The position numbers and the translations under genes were made by a program. Below are positions 10,051 through 18,796 of a DNA stretch of 64,000 nucleotides, piece after piece. Numbering within the stretch: the stretch's first letter is position 1; every line of letters starts with the position of its first letter. A model generated the notes under the pieces. That model made no database searches. It was given only the letters and a program-made list of their open reading frames with translations, and was not told the DNA's origin. This DNA comes from an uncultured Bacteroidales bacterium (GTDB lineage Bacteria; Bacteroidota; Bacteroidia; Bacteroidales; UBA932): positions 116,826 to 180,825 of the forward strand of contig ONSU01000001.1 in NCBI GenBank assembly GCA_900320545.1, in the 5' to 3' direction.

Positions 10051-11511
10051 TTATTTAGATTTTTTTACAAATTTCCACAGATAGAACAGCACGGCGCTGA
10101 GGCAGAACACCCCGAGACCGAGCCAGGGGCTCAGGGAGGCGGGGATGTTGAAGCCGATTCTGGCGATGCAGATGTAGGTGGTGACGACCGCCGTCATGAA
10201 GCAGGCCGGGATGAAGGTGATGAGGTACCACAGTTTGCCGCGGGCACGGACGAGGTAGACCGTGATGGCCCAGAGCATGAAGGTCGCGATGGTCTGGTTG
10301 GACCAGCCGAAGTAGCGCCAGATCAGGTCGAAGCCGTCCTTGTCGCGGATGCTGAACCACACGAGAAGGCCGGTCACCAGAAACAGCGGGATGCAGATGA
10401 CGAAACGCTTCCAGACGGTCTTCTGCTCCATTTTGAAGGCGTCGGCGATGATGAGCCGGGCGCTGCGGAGCGCCGTGTCGCCGCTCGTGATGGGAGCCGC
10501 CACGACGCCGAGGACGGCGAGGATGCCGCCGGCGATGCCGAGCCAGCCCTTGGAGACGATATTGACGATGCGCGGAGCGTCGCCGATGCCGTCCGCACCG
10601 AGTTCCGCCTGACCGCCACCGAAGAAGAAATAGGAGGATACCGCCGCCCAAATGAGGGCCACGATGCCTTCGGTGATCATGGCGCCGTAGAAGATCGGGC
10701 GTCCGTTCTTTTCATTCTCCATACAGCGGGCCATCAGCGGGCTCTGCGTGGCGTGGAAACCGCTGATCGCTCCGCAGGCGATGGTAATGAACAGGCACGG
10801 GAAAATCGGCGTGGCGGCATTGCCCGTCCGGTTGCCGAGGCCGTCCCAGACCTCCGGGATGGCGGGCCATTTGACAAAGAGCCCGATCATCAGCGCGAAA
10901 GCCATGAAGATGAGCGCGAATGCGAACAGCGGGTATATCTTGCCGATAATCTTGTCGACCGGCAGCAGTGTCGCGAAGAGGAAGTAGGCGAAAACGATGC
11001 CGAGCCACAGGAGGATGGCCGCCTCGCGGTTGCCGGAGAACCATCCCGAAGTCATATCGCCGAGGATGGAAGCCGGACTGTAGACAAACACGGAGCCGAC
11101 CATCACCAGCAGGAAGACCGTAAAGACCAGCAGCACCGCCCGGGTGCCCTTGCCGAGGTATTTGCCCACGAGTTCCGGCAGGCCCGCTCCCCCGTTGCGG
11201 ACGGAGAGCATCCCGGTGAAATAGTCGTGCACCGCACCCGCGAAAATGCAGCCGAAAACGATCCAGAGATAGGACGCCGGCCCGAACTTGGCGCCCATGA
11301 TGGCGCCGAAGATGGGCCCCGTGCCCGCAATATTGAGGAACTGGATCATGAAGACCTTCCAGGAGGGCAGCCGGATGAAGTCGACGCCGTCGGCCTTCTC
11401 CAGGGCCGGCGTCTTCCGGGAAGAATCGGGGGCGAACACCCGCTCGACGAACCGCCCGTAGAGGAAATACCCCGCCACGAGCAGCACCAGACTGATGATG
11501 AAACTGAACAT
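10051..11511 (-). CDS. cstA: CstA-family peptide/pyruvate transporter
   Basis: This 486-residue integral membrane protein has roughly a dozen hydrophobic segments. Family signatures include GYFLYGRFVERVF at the N-terminus, NIAGTGPIFGAIMGAKFGP, and the GAVHDYFTGMLSVRNGG loop. CstA proteins import peptides or pyruvate during carbon starvation; which of these it carries cannot be read from sequence. It lies between rsmD (18-base gap) and the HerA-like ATPase (6-base gap), so starvation uptake and housekeeping genes share a transcript here. Confidence 0.9.
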   Translation of the reverse strand: MFSFIISLVLLVAGYFLYGRFVERVFAPDSSRKTPALEKADGVDFIRLPSWKVFMIQFLNIAGTGPIFGAIMGAKFGPASYLWIVFGCIFAGAVHDYFTGMLSVRNGGAGLPELVGKYLGKGTRAVLLVFTVFLLVMVGSVFVYSPASILGDMTSGWFSGNREAAILLWLGIVFAYFLFATLLPVDKIIGKIYPLFAFALIFMAFALMIGLFVKWPAIPEVWDGLGNRTGNAATPIFPCLFITIACGAISGFHATQSPLMARCMENEKNGRPIFYGAMITEGIVALIWAAVSSYFFFGGGQAELGADGIGDAPRIVNIVSKGWLGIAGGILAVLGVVAAPITSGDTALRSARLIIADAFKMEQKTVWKRFVICIPLFLVTGLLVWFSIRDKDGFDLIWRYFGWSNQTIATFMLWAITVYLVRARGKLWYLITFIPACFMTAVVTTYICIARIGFNIPASLSPWLGLGVFCLSAVLFYLWKFVKKSK

Positions 11512-11529
11512 ATCGCCGTGTAGTCTTAT

Positions 11530-12060
11530 TTACCGAAAAAACGTAAAATGCACCTTGCCGTAAACCTTTGTCTTGACGAAATGCGGATGGGCGGAGAAAT
11601 CGTATTCCGCCGGATGCTCGAGGATGAAGTAGCATTCCGGATGCAGGATATCCGCGGCGAAGACCTTGTCGGGCAGGGTGTCGAGCCCCTCCAGGGCATA
11701 GGGCGGATCCGCGAAGACGATATCGAACTTTTCGGTGCAGAGCGGAAGGAAGTCGAACACGTTGGCGCGGACCATCGTCACATTGTCCAGTCCCAGCCGC
11801 CTCGCCTCGGTCTTGATGAAAGAGGCGTTCTCGCGGGCCATCTCGACGCTGTAGACCCGCGCCGCGCCGCGGGAGGCGAATTCAAAGGCGATGGAACCCG
11901 TCCCGCCGAAAAGGTCCAGGACCTTGAGGTCGGCGAATTCGTATTCGTTGTCCAGCACGTTGAACAGCCCTTCCTTGGCGAAGTCGGTCGTGGGCCGGGC
12001 CGCATAGTGCACGGGGGGCTGGATGATCTTCCCTTTCAGTCGGCCGCCGATGATCCTCAT
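11530..12060 (-). CDS. rsmD: 16S rRNA (guanine(966)-N(2))-methyltransferase RsmD
   Basis: This 176-residue class I SAM-dependent methyltransferase has MRIIGGRLKGK at the start, the RPTTDFAKEGLFN segment, the SAM-binding LDLFGGTGSIAFEFASRG motif and the N2-methylation motif DPPY. RsmD modifies G966 of 16S rRNA during 30S assembly. Its ATG overlaps the stop of the DUF3822 gene (ATGA), a pairing common in Bacteroidetes. Confidence 0.93.
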   Translation of the reverse strand: MRIIGGRLKGKIIQPPVHYAARPTTDFAKEGLFNVLDNEYEFADLKVLDLFGGTGSIAFEFASRGAARVYSVEMARENASFIKTEARRLGLDNVTMVRANVFDFLPLCTEKFDIVFADPPYALEGLDTLPDKVFAADILHPECYFILEHPAEYDFSAHPHFVKTKVYGKVHFTFFR

Positions 12061-12734
12061 AACTCCTCCACTCCTTTGAAATAGCGGTAGAGCGAGAGCC
12101 GTTCCTCTTCGGAAAGCGGCGTGCGGAAGCAGATGGTCGAGACCTCGGGATTGAGCTGGAAATTCTTGAGGGAGAGGAAGATAAAATACTCCGCCGTCGT
12201 GAAATCCACGGCCTCGAAGACGTTGCAGAGCTTGAGCGAAGCGTCCTGCGCGACGGCCAGGAACAGGTATCCGTCCCGGTAGGAGGCGACAATCCGGTTG
12301 TGCTCCCGAAGGCCGGCGAGATCCCGGAGGATATAATACATCTCCGGCAGCACGTCCACGCTGCTGCCGTCCTTGAGGAACACGGTCTGGGAAATGAGCC
12401 GGGAGAGCGACTCGTCGATGGAATTGGAATAAACCAGCACCGCCCCGTATTCAGGGACGGGAATGGAGCCGACCTTGTCGCTGTCGGCGACCGCCGTCAC
12501 TTCCGCAAGCGCCCCGCGGGCGTCGGAAGGATGGAAGAAAATCTCGGGGACCAGGGCGACCTTCGGCGTCAGGAGCGAAATCTCCACCTCGTCGTAGGCC
12601 TTCCGGAAAGCGGATTCCGTGAACAGCTTCTCAGCACCCAACCAGGGGGAAGAGACATTCTCCTCCCCCGTGATTTTGAAAGAAAAGCCGCTCAGGGAAA
12701 CCTGTACGGAAATCTTACTCCCAGTTTCCGGCAT
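12057..12734 (-). CDS. DUF3822 family protein
   Basis: This 225-residue soluble protein matches the Bacteroidetes DUF3822 family, which usually sits next to rsmD as it does here. Recognisable parts are the opening PETGSKISVQVSLSGFSF and the YEVEISLLTPKVALVP-like region (here YDEVEISLLTPKVALVP). The fold is thought to resemble actin-like ATPases, but I cannot see catalytic residues, and the function is unknown. It overlaps rsmD by 4 bases and the upstream small membrane protein by 20 bases, so the three are translated as a coupled set. Confidence 0.8.
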   Translation of the reverse strand: MPETGSKISVQVSLSGFSFKITGEENVSSPWLGAEKLFTESAFRKAYDEVEISLLTPKVALVPEIFFHPSDARGALAEVTAVADSDKVGSIPVPEYGAVLVYSNSIDESLSRLISQTVFLKDGSSVDVLPEMYYILRDLAGLREHNRIVASYRDGYLFLAVAQDASLKLCNVFEAVDFTTAEYFIFLSLKNFQLNPEVSTICFRTPLSEEERLSLYRYFKGVEEL

Positions 12735-13401
12735 TATTGTTCGGAGCGGAAACGCTGCCTACCTGGAGGCCCTCATAGCGGTTCTGCTTCTCACGGTCGG
12801 CATTGAGGTTGACAATCAGCTGATGGTCCATTCCCTTGAGGAGGGACTTGTAGGGCATCTTGGCCTCGAACAGCGGGACATCGACGCCGGAGACCTTCTT
12901 GACGACCGATTCCATCAGGACGGAGTCGCCGCTGAACGGGATGAAGGCCAGGGAATCGAGGTGGAAATCCTCACGGTGATTGAAGAGGGTGTCCTTCACG
13001 GCCAGGTCGGTGGCAAGGGAAAGGACTACGTTCTCGCCGGCGAGATACATCGCGTAGAGCTGCTCGGGAGTGATGCGCTTGTTCTGCTTCTTGATCCTGG
13101 CGGTGTTGGCCACGGCGATGGAATCGTCCTGCGAACCGAGCTGCATCACGACCTTCATCTTGCCGTTGAGGTAGAATTCCTTGAGGGAGTCGATGCTGGC
13201 GGTGTAATGGTTGTTGACGCTCTTGAAGGCGACCTCAAGGGTACGGATGTCCTTCAGACGCTGGACGGCGACGGCCTCGCGGGCGTCTTTCTCCTTGTTG
13301 AAGTTGACAGGCTCCATCACGCTCCTGTAAATAAGGATGACCAGGAGGACGGCCACGGCGGCGAGAAGGATCTCGGCGATGATTTTGATTGTTTTTTTCA
13401 T
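12715..13401 (-). CDS. Conserved hypothetical protein with N-terminal membrane anchor
   Basis: This 228-residue protein starts MKKTIKIIAEILLAAVAVLL: a short basic head and one hydrophobic segment (residues 8-26), with the rest likely periplasmic. After the anchor comes a helical stretch (NFNKEKDAREAVAVQRLKD), then mixed residues and an Asn-rich tail (PNNNAGNWE). Similar proteins occur upstream of DUF3822/rsmD in Bacteroidales, but I know no function. It is the first gene of the unit running down to the HerA-like ATPase, with a good promoter about 30 bases upstream. Confidence 0.75.
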   Translation of the reverse strand: MKKTIKIIAEILLAAVAVLLVILIYRSVMEPVNFNKEKDAREAVAVQRLKDIRTLEVAFKSVNNHYTASIDSLKEFYLNGKMKVVMQLGSQDDSIAVANTARIKKQNKRITPEQLYAMYLAGENVVLSLATDLAVKDTLFNHREDFHLDSLAFIPFSGDSVLMESVVKKVSGVDVPLFEAKMPYKSLLKGMDHQLIVNLNADREKQNRYEGLQVGSVSAPNNNAGNWE

Positions 13402-13432
13402 ATATCTGTCTTTTCAATTTCCAAAAGTCCTA

Positions 13433-13463
13433 CAAAGATAAAAAAAGGATTTGGAAAATACAA
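13433..13463 (-). promoter_or_regulatory. Promoter of the DUF3822-rsmD-cstA unit
   Basis: The minus strand reads TTG, 20 bases, then TATCTTTG, a close match to the Bacteroidetes -33/-7 promoter. It is divergent to the nrnA promoter. Confidence 0.7.
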
Positions 13464-13513
13464 TTATAAAAATCGGATAATAGGGTGGGCCGATGGGAAC
13501 GGCGGGGGCTTCG

Positions 13514-13544
13514 TTTGGGATGACAGAAAAAATTATTAAATTTG
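13514..13544 (+). promoter_or_regulatory. Promoter of the nrnA operon
   Basis: TTTG at 13514-13517, 19 bases, then TAAATTTG at 13537-13544: an exact Bacteroidetes consensus. The ATG is only 10 bases downstream, so the leader is at most a few bases. Confidence 0.75.
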
Positions 13545-13554
13545 CAGATTGATT

Positions 13555-14580
13555 ATGTATACGGTAGAGACAGAGAAGACAAGAGGTCTGCGACAGATGC
13601 TCGGCAGGGCCGGGAAGGTCGTCATCACGTCCCACGTGCATCCCGACGGGGATGCGGTGGGCAGCACGACGGCGATGCTCTCGTACCTGACGGAGGGTCT
13701 CGGCATAGAGGCCTTCGCGGTCTTTCCGGACGAGGTTCCCGACTATCTGCGGTTCATCGTGCCCGAGCGCCTCTCCGGCCGCATCGGATGGGGCGTCAAA
13801 GCCGCCGCCTCGGCACTGAGGGGAGCCGGTCTTCTCATCGCGCTGGATTTCAACGACCTGTCCCGTACCGAGGCGCTCAAGGACCGTTTCCTTGCTTTCA
13901 GGGGGCCCCGCGTCCTCATCGACCACCACGTCGGTCCCGACACCGTCTCCTTCGACCTCGTCTTCTCCGAGACGGAGATTTCCTCCACCTGCGAACTCCT
14001 CTACTGGATTCTCACCGCGGCGAGCGGCAGCGAATCCCTTCCGGCCGCGTGCAAGGACGCCCTGCTGACCGGAATGACCACCGATACCAACAATTTCGCC
14101 AATTCCGTCTTCCCCTCCACCCTCGAGATGGCTTCCGGGCTGCTCCGCGCCGGCGTCGACCGCGACCGCATCCTGGAAAACCTCTACCAGAAAGGCCGGG
14201 AGAACCGACTCCGCCTGCTGGGACATCTCCTTTCGGAGCGCCTCATCGTCACGCCGGAAGGGGCCGCCATTACGATCTTCCGCGAGGAAGACCGGAAGCG
14301 CTTCGGCATCCTTGAAGGCGAGACGGAGGGCTTTGTCAACATGCCCCTGTCCATCGGGAAAGTCCGCATCAGCGGTTTCTTCAAAGAGGAAGACGGCATC
14401 CTGCGCGTATCGCTCCGCTCCAAGAAACCGCTCTCGGCCCGCGAACTCGCCGTCAGGGCCTTCCACGGCGGCGGACACGAACAGGCCGCAGGCGGCAAGA
14501 TCCTCGTTCCCGAAGACATCCCCACGATGGATGCCGCCGGGGATTATCTCATCGGCATCTTCAAGGAATACCTCCAATGA
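13555..14580 (+). CDS. DHH-family phosphoesterase, NrnA-like nanoRNase/pAp phosphatase
   Basis: This 341-residue protein has the DHH motifs HPDGDAVGS near residue 24, LDFND and IDHHVGPD. The C-terminal DHHA1 substrate domain ends in GGGHEQAAGG. NrnA-type enzymes degrade 2-5 nucleotide RNAs and can remove the 3' phosphate of pAp. I chose ATG at 13555: the in-frame TTG at 13549 lies at or before the transcription start predicted from the promoter ending at 13544. The gene heads an operon of overlapping genes; its stop overlaps the next ATG (ATGA). Confidence 0.88.
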   Translation: MYTVETEKTRGLRQMLGRAGKVVITSHVHPDGDAVGSTTAMLSYLTEGLGIEAFAVFPDEVPDYLRFIVPERLSGRIGWGVKAAASALRGAGLLIALDFNDLSRTEALKDRFLAFRGPRVLIDHHVGPDTVSFDLVFSETEISSTCELLYWILTAASGSESLPAACKDALLTGMTTDTNNFANSVFPSTLEMASGLLRAGVDRDRILENLYQKGRENRLRLLGHLLSERLIVTPEGAAITIFREEDRKRFGILEGETEGFVNMPLSIGKVRISGFFKEEDGILRVSLRSKKPLSARELAVRAFHGGGHEQAAGGKILVPEDIPTMDAAGDYLIGIFKEYLQ

Positions 14581-15119
14581 AACCTTTCTCCCGCATACTG
14601 CTCTGCATTTTCCTGACCTCCTGTACGGGCCAGTCCCTGCAGCAGACCTACGACGCGCAGGAGAAGAAGATCGACAGCTTCATCGAAGCGCAGACCCGGG
14701 GCAAGGAGGACGCGCACGTCGAATACAACGGCGGCTCCGTCCGCCTCGTCGTCCAGGAAGGGACCGGGGAAACCACCCTCTCCCCCAAGGGCACCGTTTC
14801 GTTCTATTACGCGGGCTATGTCTTCAGCGGCTCCTCCGTCTCCAGTTCCAACCTCTTCGCCACCAACCGGAAAGAGGTCGCGGACGGGGCGGGCTGGACG
14901 CTCTCGGACGAATCGGTCTTCGCCATTGAGACCGTCTCCCTGGAGGACGGCAACCTTATCAAAGGCCTTCAGAACGGCCTCGTCGGGGTCAGGGAAGGGG
15001 AAGAATGCTGGATCCTGTTCTCCGGGAAATACGGATTCGGGAAAAAGGCCATCGGGACGGTGCCTTCGAAATCGGCCCAAATCTATCACATCTGGGTGGA
15101 AAGCATCTCTAACGATTAG
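14577..15119 (+). CDS. FKBP-type peptidyl-prolyl isomerase lipoprotein
   Basis: This 180-residue lipoprotein has a signal peptide with lipobox LTSCTG (Cys near residue 16). A single FKBP-like domain follows: GTVSFYYAGYVFSG, then LIKGLQNGLVGVREGEECWILFSGKYGFG. Small FKBP lipoproteins in Bacteroidetes help fold envelope proteins in the periplasm. It is coupled to the phosphoesterase by a 4-base overlap and followed directly by a second FKBP-like lipoprotein. Confidence 0.8.
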   Translation: MKPFSRILLCIFLTSCTGQSLQQTYDAQEKKIDSFIEAQTRGKEDAHVEYNGGSVRLVVQEGTGETTLSPKGTVSFYYAGYVFSGSSVSSSNLFATNRKEVADGAGWTLSDESVFAIETVSLEDGNLIKGLQNGLVGVREGEECWILFSGKYGFGKKAIGTVPSKSAQIYHIWVESISND

Positions 15120-16190
15120 ATGATTATGAAAAGAAACGCCATACTGCTGCTGGCCCTCTTAGGCATCGTCGCCGCGGGCTGCGCCAAACAACCGAAAAAA
15201 GACACCAAAGCCGCTGCCAAGACGTATTTCGACGCCTTGATCAGCTTGCGTTACCCCGATGCCGAGGCGACCGCGAACGGCGCCTACATTCTGGAAAAAG
15301 ACGGCGGAGAGGGCGAGGCCATCTCCGGCGCGGACAAGCCCTATGTCTTCGTGGACTACACCACGACGGACATTGACGGCAACGTCGAATACACCACGGT
15401 GGAAAGTATCGCCAAGCGCACCGGATCCTATGACAGGAACGAGTTCTACGGCCCGCAGGTGTGGTATTTCACGGACTCGTACAGCGGGGTTTACGCCGGC
15501 CTCCAGGAAGGAATGGAAGGGATGAGACCCGGCGAGCGCCGCAAAATCGCAGTCCCTTTCTGGCTCCTCACATACGACCGATACAGCACGACCGACAAGT
15601 ATCTGGAGAAATCCGCCGAAGGATCCCACATCATCTATGAAGTCACGCTCCGCAGCAGCTGCCCTGACATCAAGGAGTGGCAGGGACAACAGCTGGACGC
15701 CTACGCGAAGGCGAACCTCGCCGGAGCCGACTCCACGCACATCGCAGGCGACGAGGAACTGGACAAATTCGGCTTCTATTTCGTATCGAAGGGCCTCGCC
15801 GACGAGAAGTTCGCCGACTACGAAATGCCCAAGGACACGACGCTTTATCTCGACTATACCGGGCGGCTTCCGGGCGGGTTCGTCTTTGACACCACCATCG
15901 AGAAGGTAGCGAAGGACGCCGGCGTCTACTCCCCTTCCAGGACCTACGAGCCCCTCAAAGTCAACCGGAACGAGGATTATACGAAAATTACCTACAGCAA
16001 CAGCACCGGCACCAGCGAGGGCGACCTGATCCAGGGATTCAAAGCCGCCATCTACATGATGCGTCCGACGGAGAAAGCCGTCACCGCATTCTGGTCGGAA
16101 CTCGGCTACGGCGCGTCCGGATATGGTTATTCCATTCCCTCTTACAGCCCGCTGATCTTCGAGCTGGAACTGGTCGCGAAACCCGAATAA
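15120..16190 (+). CDS. Lipoprotein with two FKBP-like domains
   Basis: This lipoprotein of 356 residues has lipobox VAAGCAK. Two FKBP-like units can be seen: an N-terminal one around GLQEGMEGMRPGERRKIAVP (residues about 125-145) and a C-terminal one around LYLDYTGRLPGGFVFDTT and LIQGFKAAIYMMRPTEKA (residues about 240-320). The active-site residues are only partly kept, so it may act more as a chaperone than an isomerase. An internal ATG at 15126 is an equally good start. It abuts the previous stop and the next gene begins right after its own stop. Confidence 0.72.
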   Translation: MIMKRNAILLLALLGIVAAGCAKQPKKDTKAAAKTYFDALISLRYPDAEATANGAYILEKDGGEGEAISGADKPYVFVDYTTTDIDGNVEYTTVESIAKRTGSYDRNEFYGPQVWYFTDSYSGVYAGLQEGMEGMRPGERRKIAVPFWLLTYDRYSTTDKYLEKSAEGSHIIYEVTLRSSCPDIKEWQGQQLDAYAKANLAGADSTHIAGDEELDKFGFYFVSKGLADEKFADYEMPKDTTLYLDYTGRLPGGFVFDTTIEKVAKDAGVYSPSRTYEPLKVNRNEDYTKITYSNSTGTSEGDLIQGFKAAIYMMRPTEKAVTAFWSELGYGASGYGYSIPSYSPLIFELELVAKPE

Positions 16191-17585
16191 ATGGCCGGGG
16201 GCAGCATACCGCTCGAGCTCGGCACCCGGCGGATCGGCGTACTTCTGAGGAAATACGCCATTCCCGGCATCATTGCGATGACCGCTTCCTCCCTGTACAA
16301 TATGGTGGACAGCATGTTTATCGGAAGGATGCCGGGGACGGGATCGCTCGCGCTCTCGGGACTGGCCATCTCCCTCCCCCTGATGAACATCTCCACGGCG
16401 CTGGGCACGCTGGTCGGCGTCGGGGCTTCGACGATGATCTCGATCCTGCTGGGGCAGAAGCGCTATGACACCGCGCGCCGCGTCCTCTCGAACGCCGTGT
16501 CGCTCAACGTCCTCGTGGGCGTGCTCTTCACGGCCCTGACGCTGATCTGGATGGACCCGATCCTCCGGGCCTTCGGCGCCACGGACAATACGCTGTCCTA
16601 CGCGCGACAATATATGATTGTCATCTCCATCGGCAACATCGTCACCCATCTCTATTTCGGGCTCAACAGCATCATCCGCGCCTCCGGCAATCCCCGCACC
16701 GCGATGGGACTGACCCTCTTCACGGTTATCTCCAACGCCCTCCTCGACCCGCTGTTCATCTACACCTTCCACCTCGGCATCCAGGGCGCGGCCATCGCGA
16801 CCGTCCTCTGCCAGACCCTTGCGCTGATCTACACGCTCATCTATTTCTGCGGGGGCGGCAACTTCCTCCGACTCGAGCTCCGGAGTCTCCTCCGCATCGA
16901 CTGGGGCATCGCCCGGGATTCGCTCAAAATCGGGATGGCGCCCTTCCTGATGCACCTTGCCAGCTGCGTCGTGGCCATCTTCGTCAACAACCAGCTGCTC
17001 AAATACGGCGGCGACCTCGCCATCGGCGCTTACGGCATCAACAACCGGCTCACATTCCTCTTCGTGATGATCTGCCTCGGCCTCAACCAGGGGATGCAGC
17101 CGATCGCCGGATACAATTTCGGCGCGCGGCTCTACTCCCGCGTCAAGCAGGTCTATGCGAAGACCGCGCTATGGGCCACGCTGGTCTGCGCGGTGGGATG
17201 CATCGTGGCATTGTTCACGCCCCGGCTGGCTGTGCGGATCTTCACCAACGATCCGCCGATGATCGACCTCGCCGAGCACGGTCTGCGCCTGATGAACTGC
17301 ATCTTCATCATCGTCGGCTTCCAGATGGTCGCCTCCAACCTCTTCCAGTGCCTCGGCATGGTCCGGAAATCGATCCTGATGTCGCTCTCGCGCCAGCTGC
17401 TGTTCCTCGTTCCCTGCCTGTATCTGCTGCCGCTGTGGTTCGGACAGGACGGCGTCTGGCTCAGTTTCCCGATCTCGGACGCCCTGGCCGCCGCGCTCGC
17501 CCTCTGGCTGATCCTCCGGCTGTTCCATAAATTCTCCCTCCTCAAGGACGGAGACGATCCCGCCATCCTCGGAAGCACCCTATGA
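16191..17585 (+). CDS. MATE family efflux transporter
   Basis: This 464-residue protein has about twelve hydrophobic segments and typical MATE repeats: KYAIPGIIAMTASSLYNMVD in the first half and ISILLGQKRYDTARR, with NNRLTFLFVMICLGLNQGMQPIAGYNFGA in the second (GLNQGMQPIAGYNFGA is the hallmark). MATE proteins export cationic drugs or metabolites using Na+ or H+ gradients. The substrate cannot be inferred. It starts at the previous stop codon and its own stop overlaps the next ATG. Confidence 0.9.
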   Translation: MAGGSIPLELGTRRIGVLLRKYAIPGIIAMTASSLYNMVDSMFIGRMPGTGSLALSGLAISLPLMNISTALGTLVGVGASTMISILLGQKRYDTARRVLSNAVSLNVLVGVLFTALTLIWMDPILRAFGATDNTLSYARQYMIVISIGNIVTHLYFGLNSIIRASGNPRTAMGLTLFTVISNALLDPLFIYTFHLGIQGAAIATVLCQTLALIYTLIYFCGGGNFLRLELRSLLRIDWGIARDSLKIGMAPFLMHLASCVVAIFVNNQLLKYGGDLAIGAYGINNRLTFLFVMICLGLNQGMQPIAGYNFGARLYSRVKQVYAKTALWATLVCAVGCIVALFTPRLAVRIFTNDPPMIDLAEHGLRLMNCIFIIVGFQMVASNLFQCLGMVRKSILMSLSRQLLFLVPCLYLLPLWFGQDGVWLSFPISDALAAALALWLILRLFHKFSLLKDGDDPAILGSTL

Positions 17586-18796
17586 TCAAGGCCCTCATCC
17601 TGTCTGTCCTGACCCTTACCGGCAGTCTTAACGCGGTCATTACCAACAGCATGTCCGCGGAGCCCGAGATGGCCCCGGTGGACGCTCTGGTCGACTCGTT
17701 CATGCAGGCCTGGAACATCAAGGGAGCGTCCCTGGCCGTGATGGACCGCGACCGGCTCGTCTATGCAAAGGGTTTCGGATGGGCGGACGAAGGGAAGCGG
17801 GAGCGAATGCAGCCCGGTCACATTTTCCGGCTGGCGTCGGTGTCGAAACTCATCACCGCCACGGGGATCATGCTGCTTCAGGAGCGGGGGCAGCTCTCGC
17901 TGATGACGCCGGTCTTCGGACCGTTCGGGGTGCTGAACGAATTCGACGACGCCATTACCGACGACAATTACTACCTGATCAACATCGAGCACCTGCTCCG
18001 CCACCAGGCGGGCTTTTCTTCCAAACGGGGCGACCCGATGTTCTCCACCCTCAAAATAATGGAGAAATACGGGCTCAAGGAGCCGCCCCGCGACACGACG
18101 CTGACCCGCCGCCTCATCTCGGAACCCCTTGACTATGAGCCCGGAACCGCCTCGGAATACTCCAATTTCGGATATCTCCTCCTGTCGATGATCATCGAAA
18201 AAATCACGGGACGGACCTATGAGGAATTCATCCGCACCGACGTCCTGGAGCCCTGCGGCTGCTTCGACTTCCACATCGCCGGCAATTATTTAGCCGACCG
18301 CCATCCCGGAGAAGTACGGTACTATCCCCCGAAGGGCTCGAAACTCTCCTCCGACTATCACGGCGACGGCACGCAGGTCCTGCGGTGCTACGGGGCCAGC
18401 GACATCCGCAGCCTCGCGGGCTCGGGCGCCTGGGTGGGGTCCGCCGTGGAACTCGCCCGTTTCGTCGCCTCCGTCGACGGTCTCTTCGGCGTTCCCGACA
18501 TCCTCTCCCGCATCAGCGTGGGCCGGATGACGCAGTACATCGACGACGAGACCTCCCCGCTCGGCTGGCTCTCCGTCACGCCGGACGGCGAATGGCGCCG
18601 CACCGGCTCTTTCGCCGGCACCAACGCCATCATCAAATGCTACCCCGACGGGCAGTGCTGGATCCTCATTACCAACACCAGCACCTGGAAAGGATCGTCC
18701 CTCGCCAGGGAGACAGCAGGTGTCTTCGCCCGGGCGAGGGACTTGGTCGGCAGCGCGCTGCCCGCAGGAAAAGATCTGTTCCTGCTTCCGCGCTGA
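17582..18796 (+). CDS. Serine hydrolase, class C beta-lactamase/PBP-like
   Basis: This 404-residue protein has a cleavable signal peptide (first about 20 residues). Class C-like motifs are present: SVSK (catalytic Ser and Lys) in FRLASVSKLITATG, and YSNFGYLLLSMIIEKITG for the Tyr-x-Asn site. The third motif looks like RRTGSFAGTNA. Such enzymes are often peptidases or esterases acting on D-amino-acid peptides rather than true beta-lactamases. It is the last gene of the nrnA operon. Its stop directly abuts the stop of the opposite-strand phosphotransacylase gene. Confidence 0.85.
   Translation: MIKALILSVLTLTGSLNAVITNSMSAEPEMAPVDALVDSFMQAWNIKGASLAVMDRDRLVYAKGFGWADEGKRERMQPGHIFRLASVSKLITATGIMLLQERGQLSLMTPVFGPFGVLNEFDDAITDDNYYLINIEHLLRHQAGFSSKRGDPMFSTLKIMEKYGLKEPPRDTTLTRRLISEPLDYEPGTASEYSNFGYLLLSMIIEKITGRTYEEFIRTDVLEPCGCFDFHIAGNYLADRHPGEVRYYPPKGSKLSSDYHGDGTQVLRCYGASDIRSLAGSGAWVGSAVELARFVASVDGLFGVPDILSRISVGRMTQYIDDETSPLGWLSVTPDGEWRRTGSFAGTNAIIKCYPDGQCWILITNTSTWKGSSLARETAGVFARARDLVGSALPAGKDLFLLPR

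Noticed and set aside
8449-11523. 1024-codon plus-strand open frame opposite the HerA-like and cstA genes
   Set aside because: It spans two real genes and their gap on the other strand, and its composition is typical of mirror translation.
13549-13554. TTG start for the NrnA-like gene
   Set aside because: It lies at or before the transcription start implied by the promoter; ATG at 13555 is adequate.
13414-16955. Long minus-strand frames opposite nrnA, FKBP and MATE genes
   Set aside because: No domain or signal peptide; the plus-strand operon has strong family matches and coupled starts.
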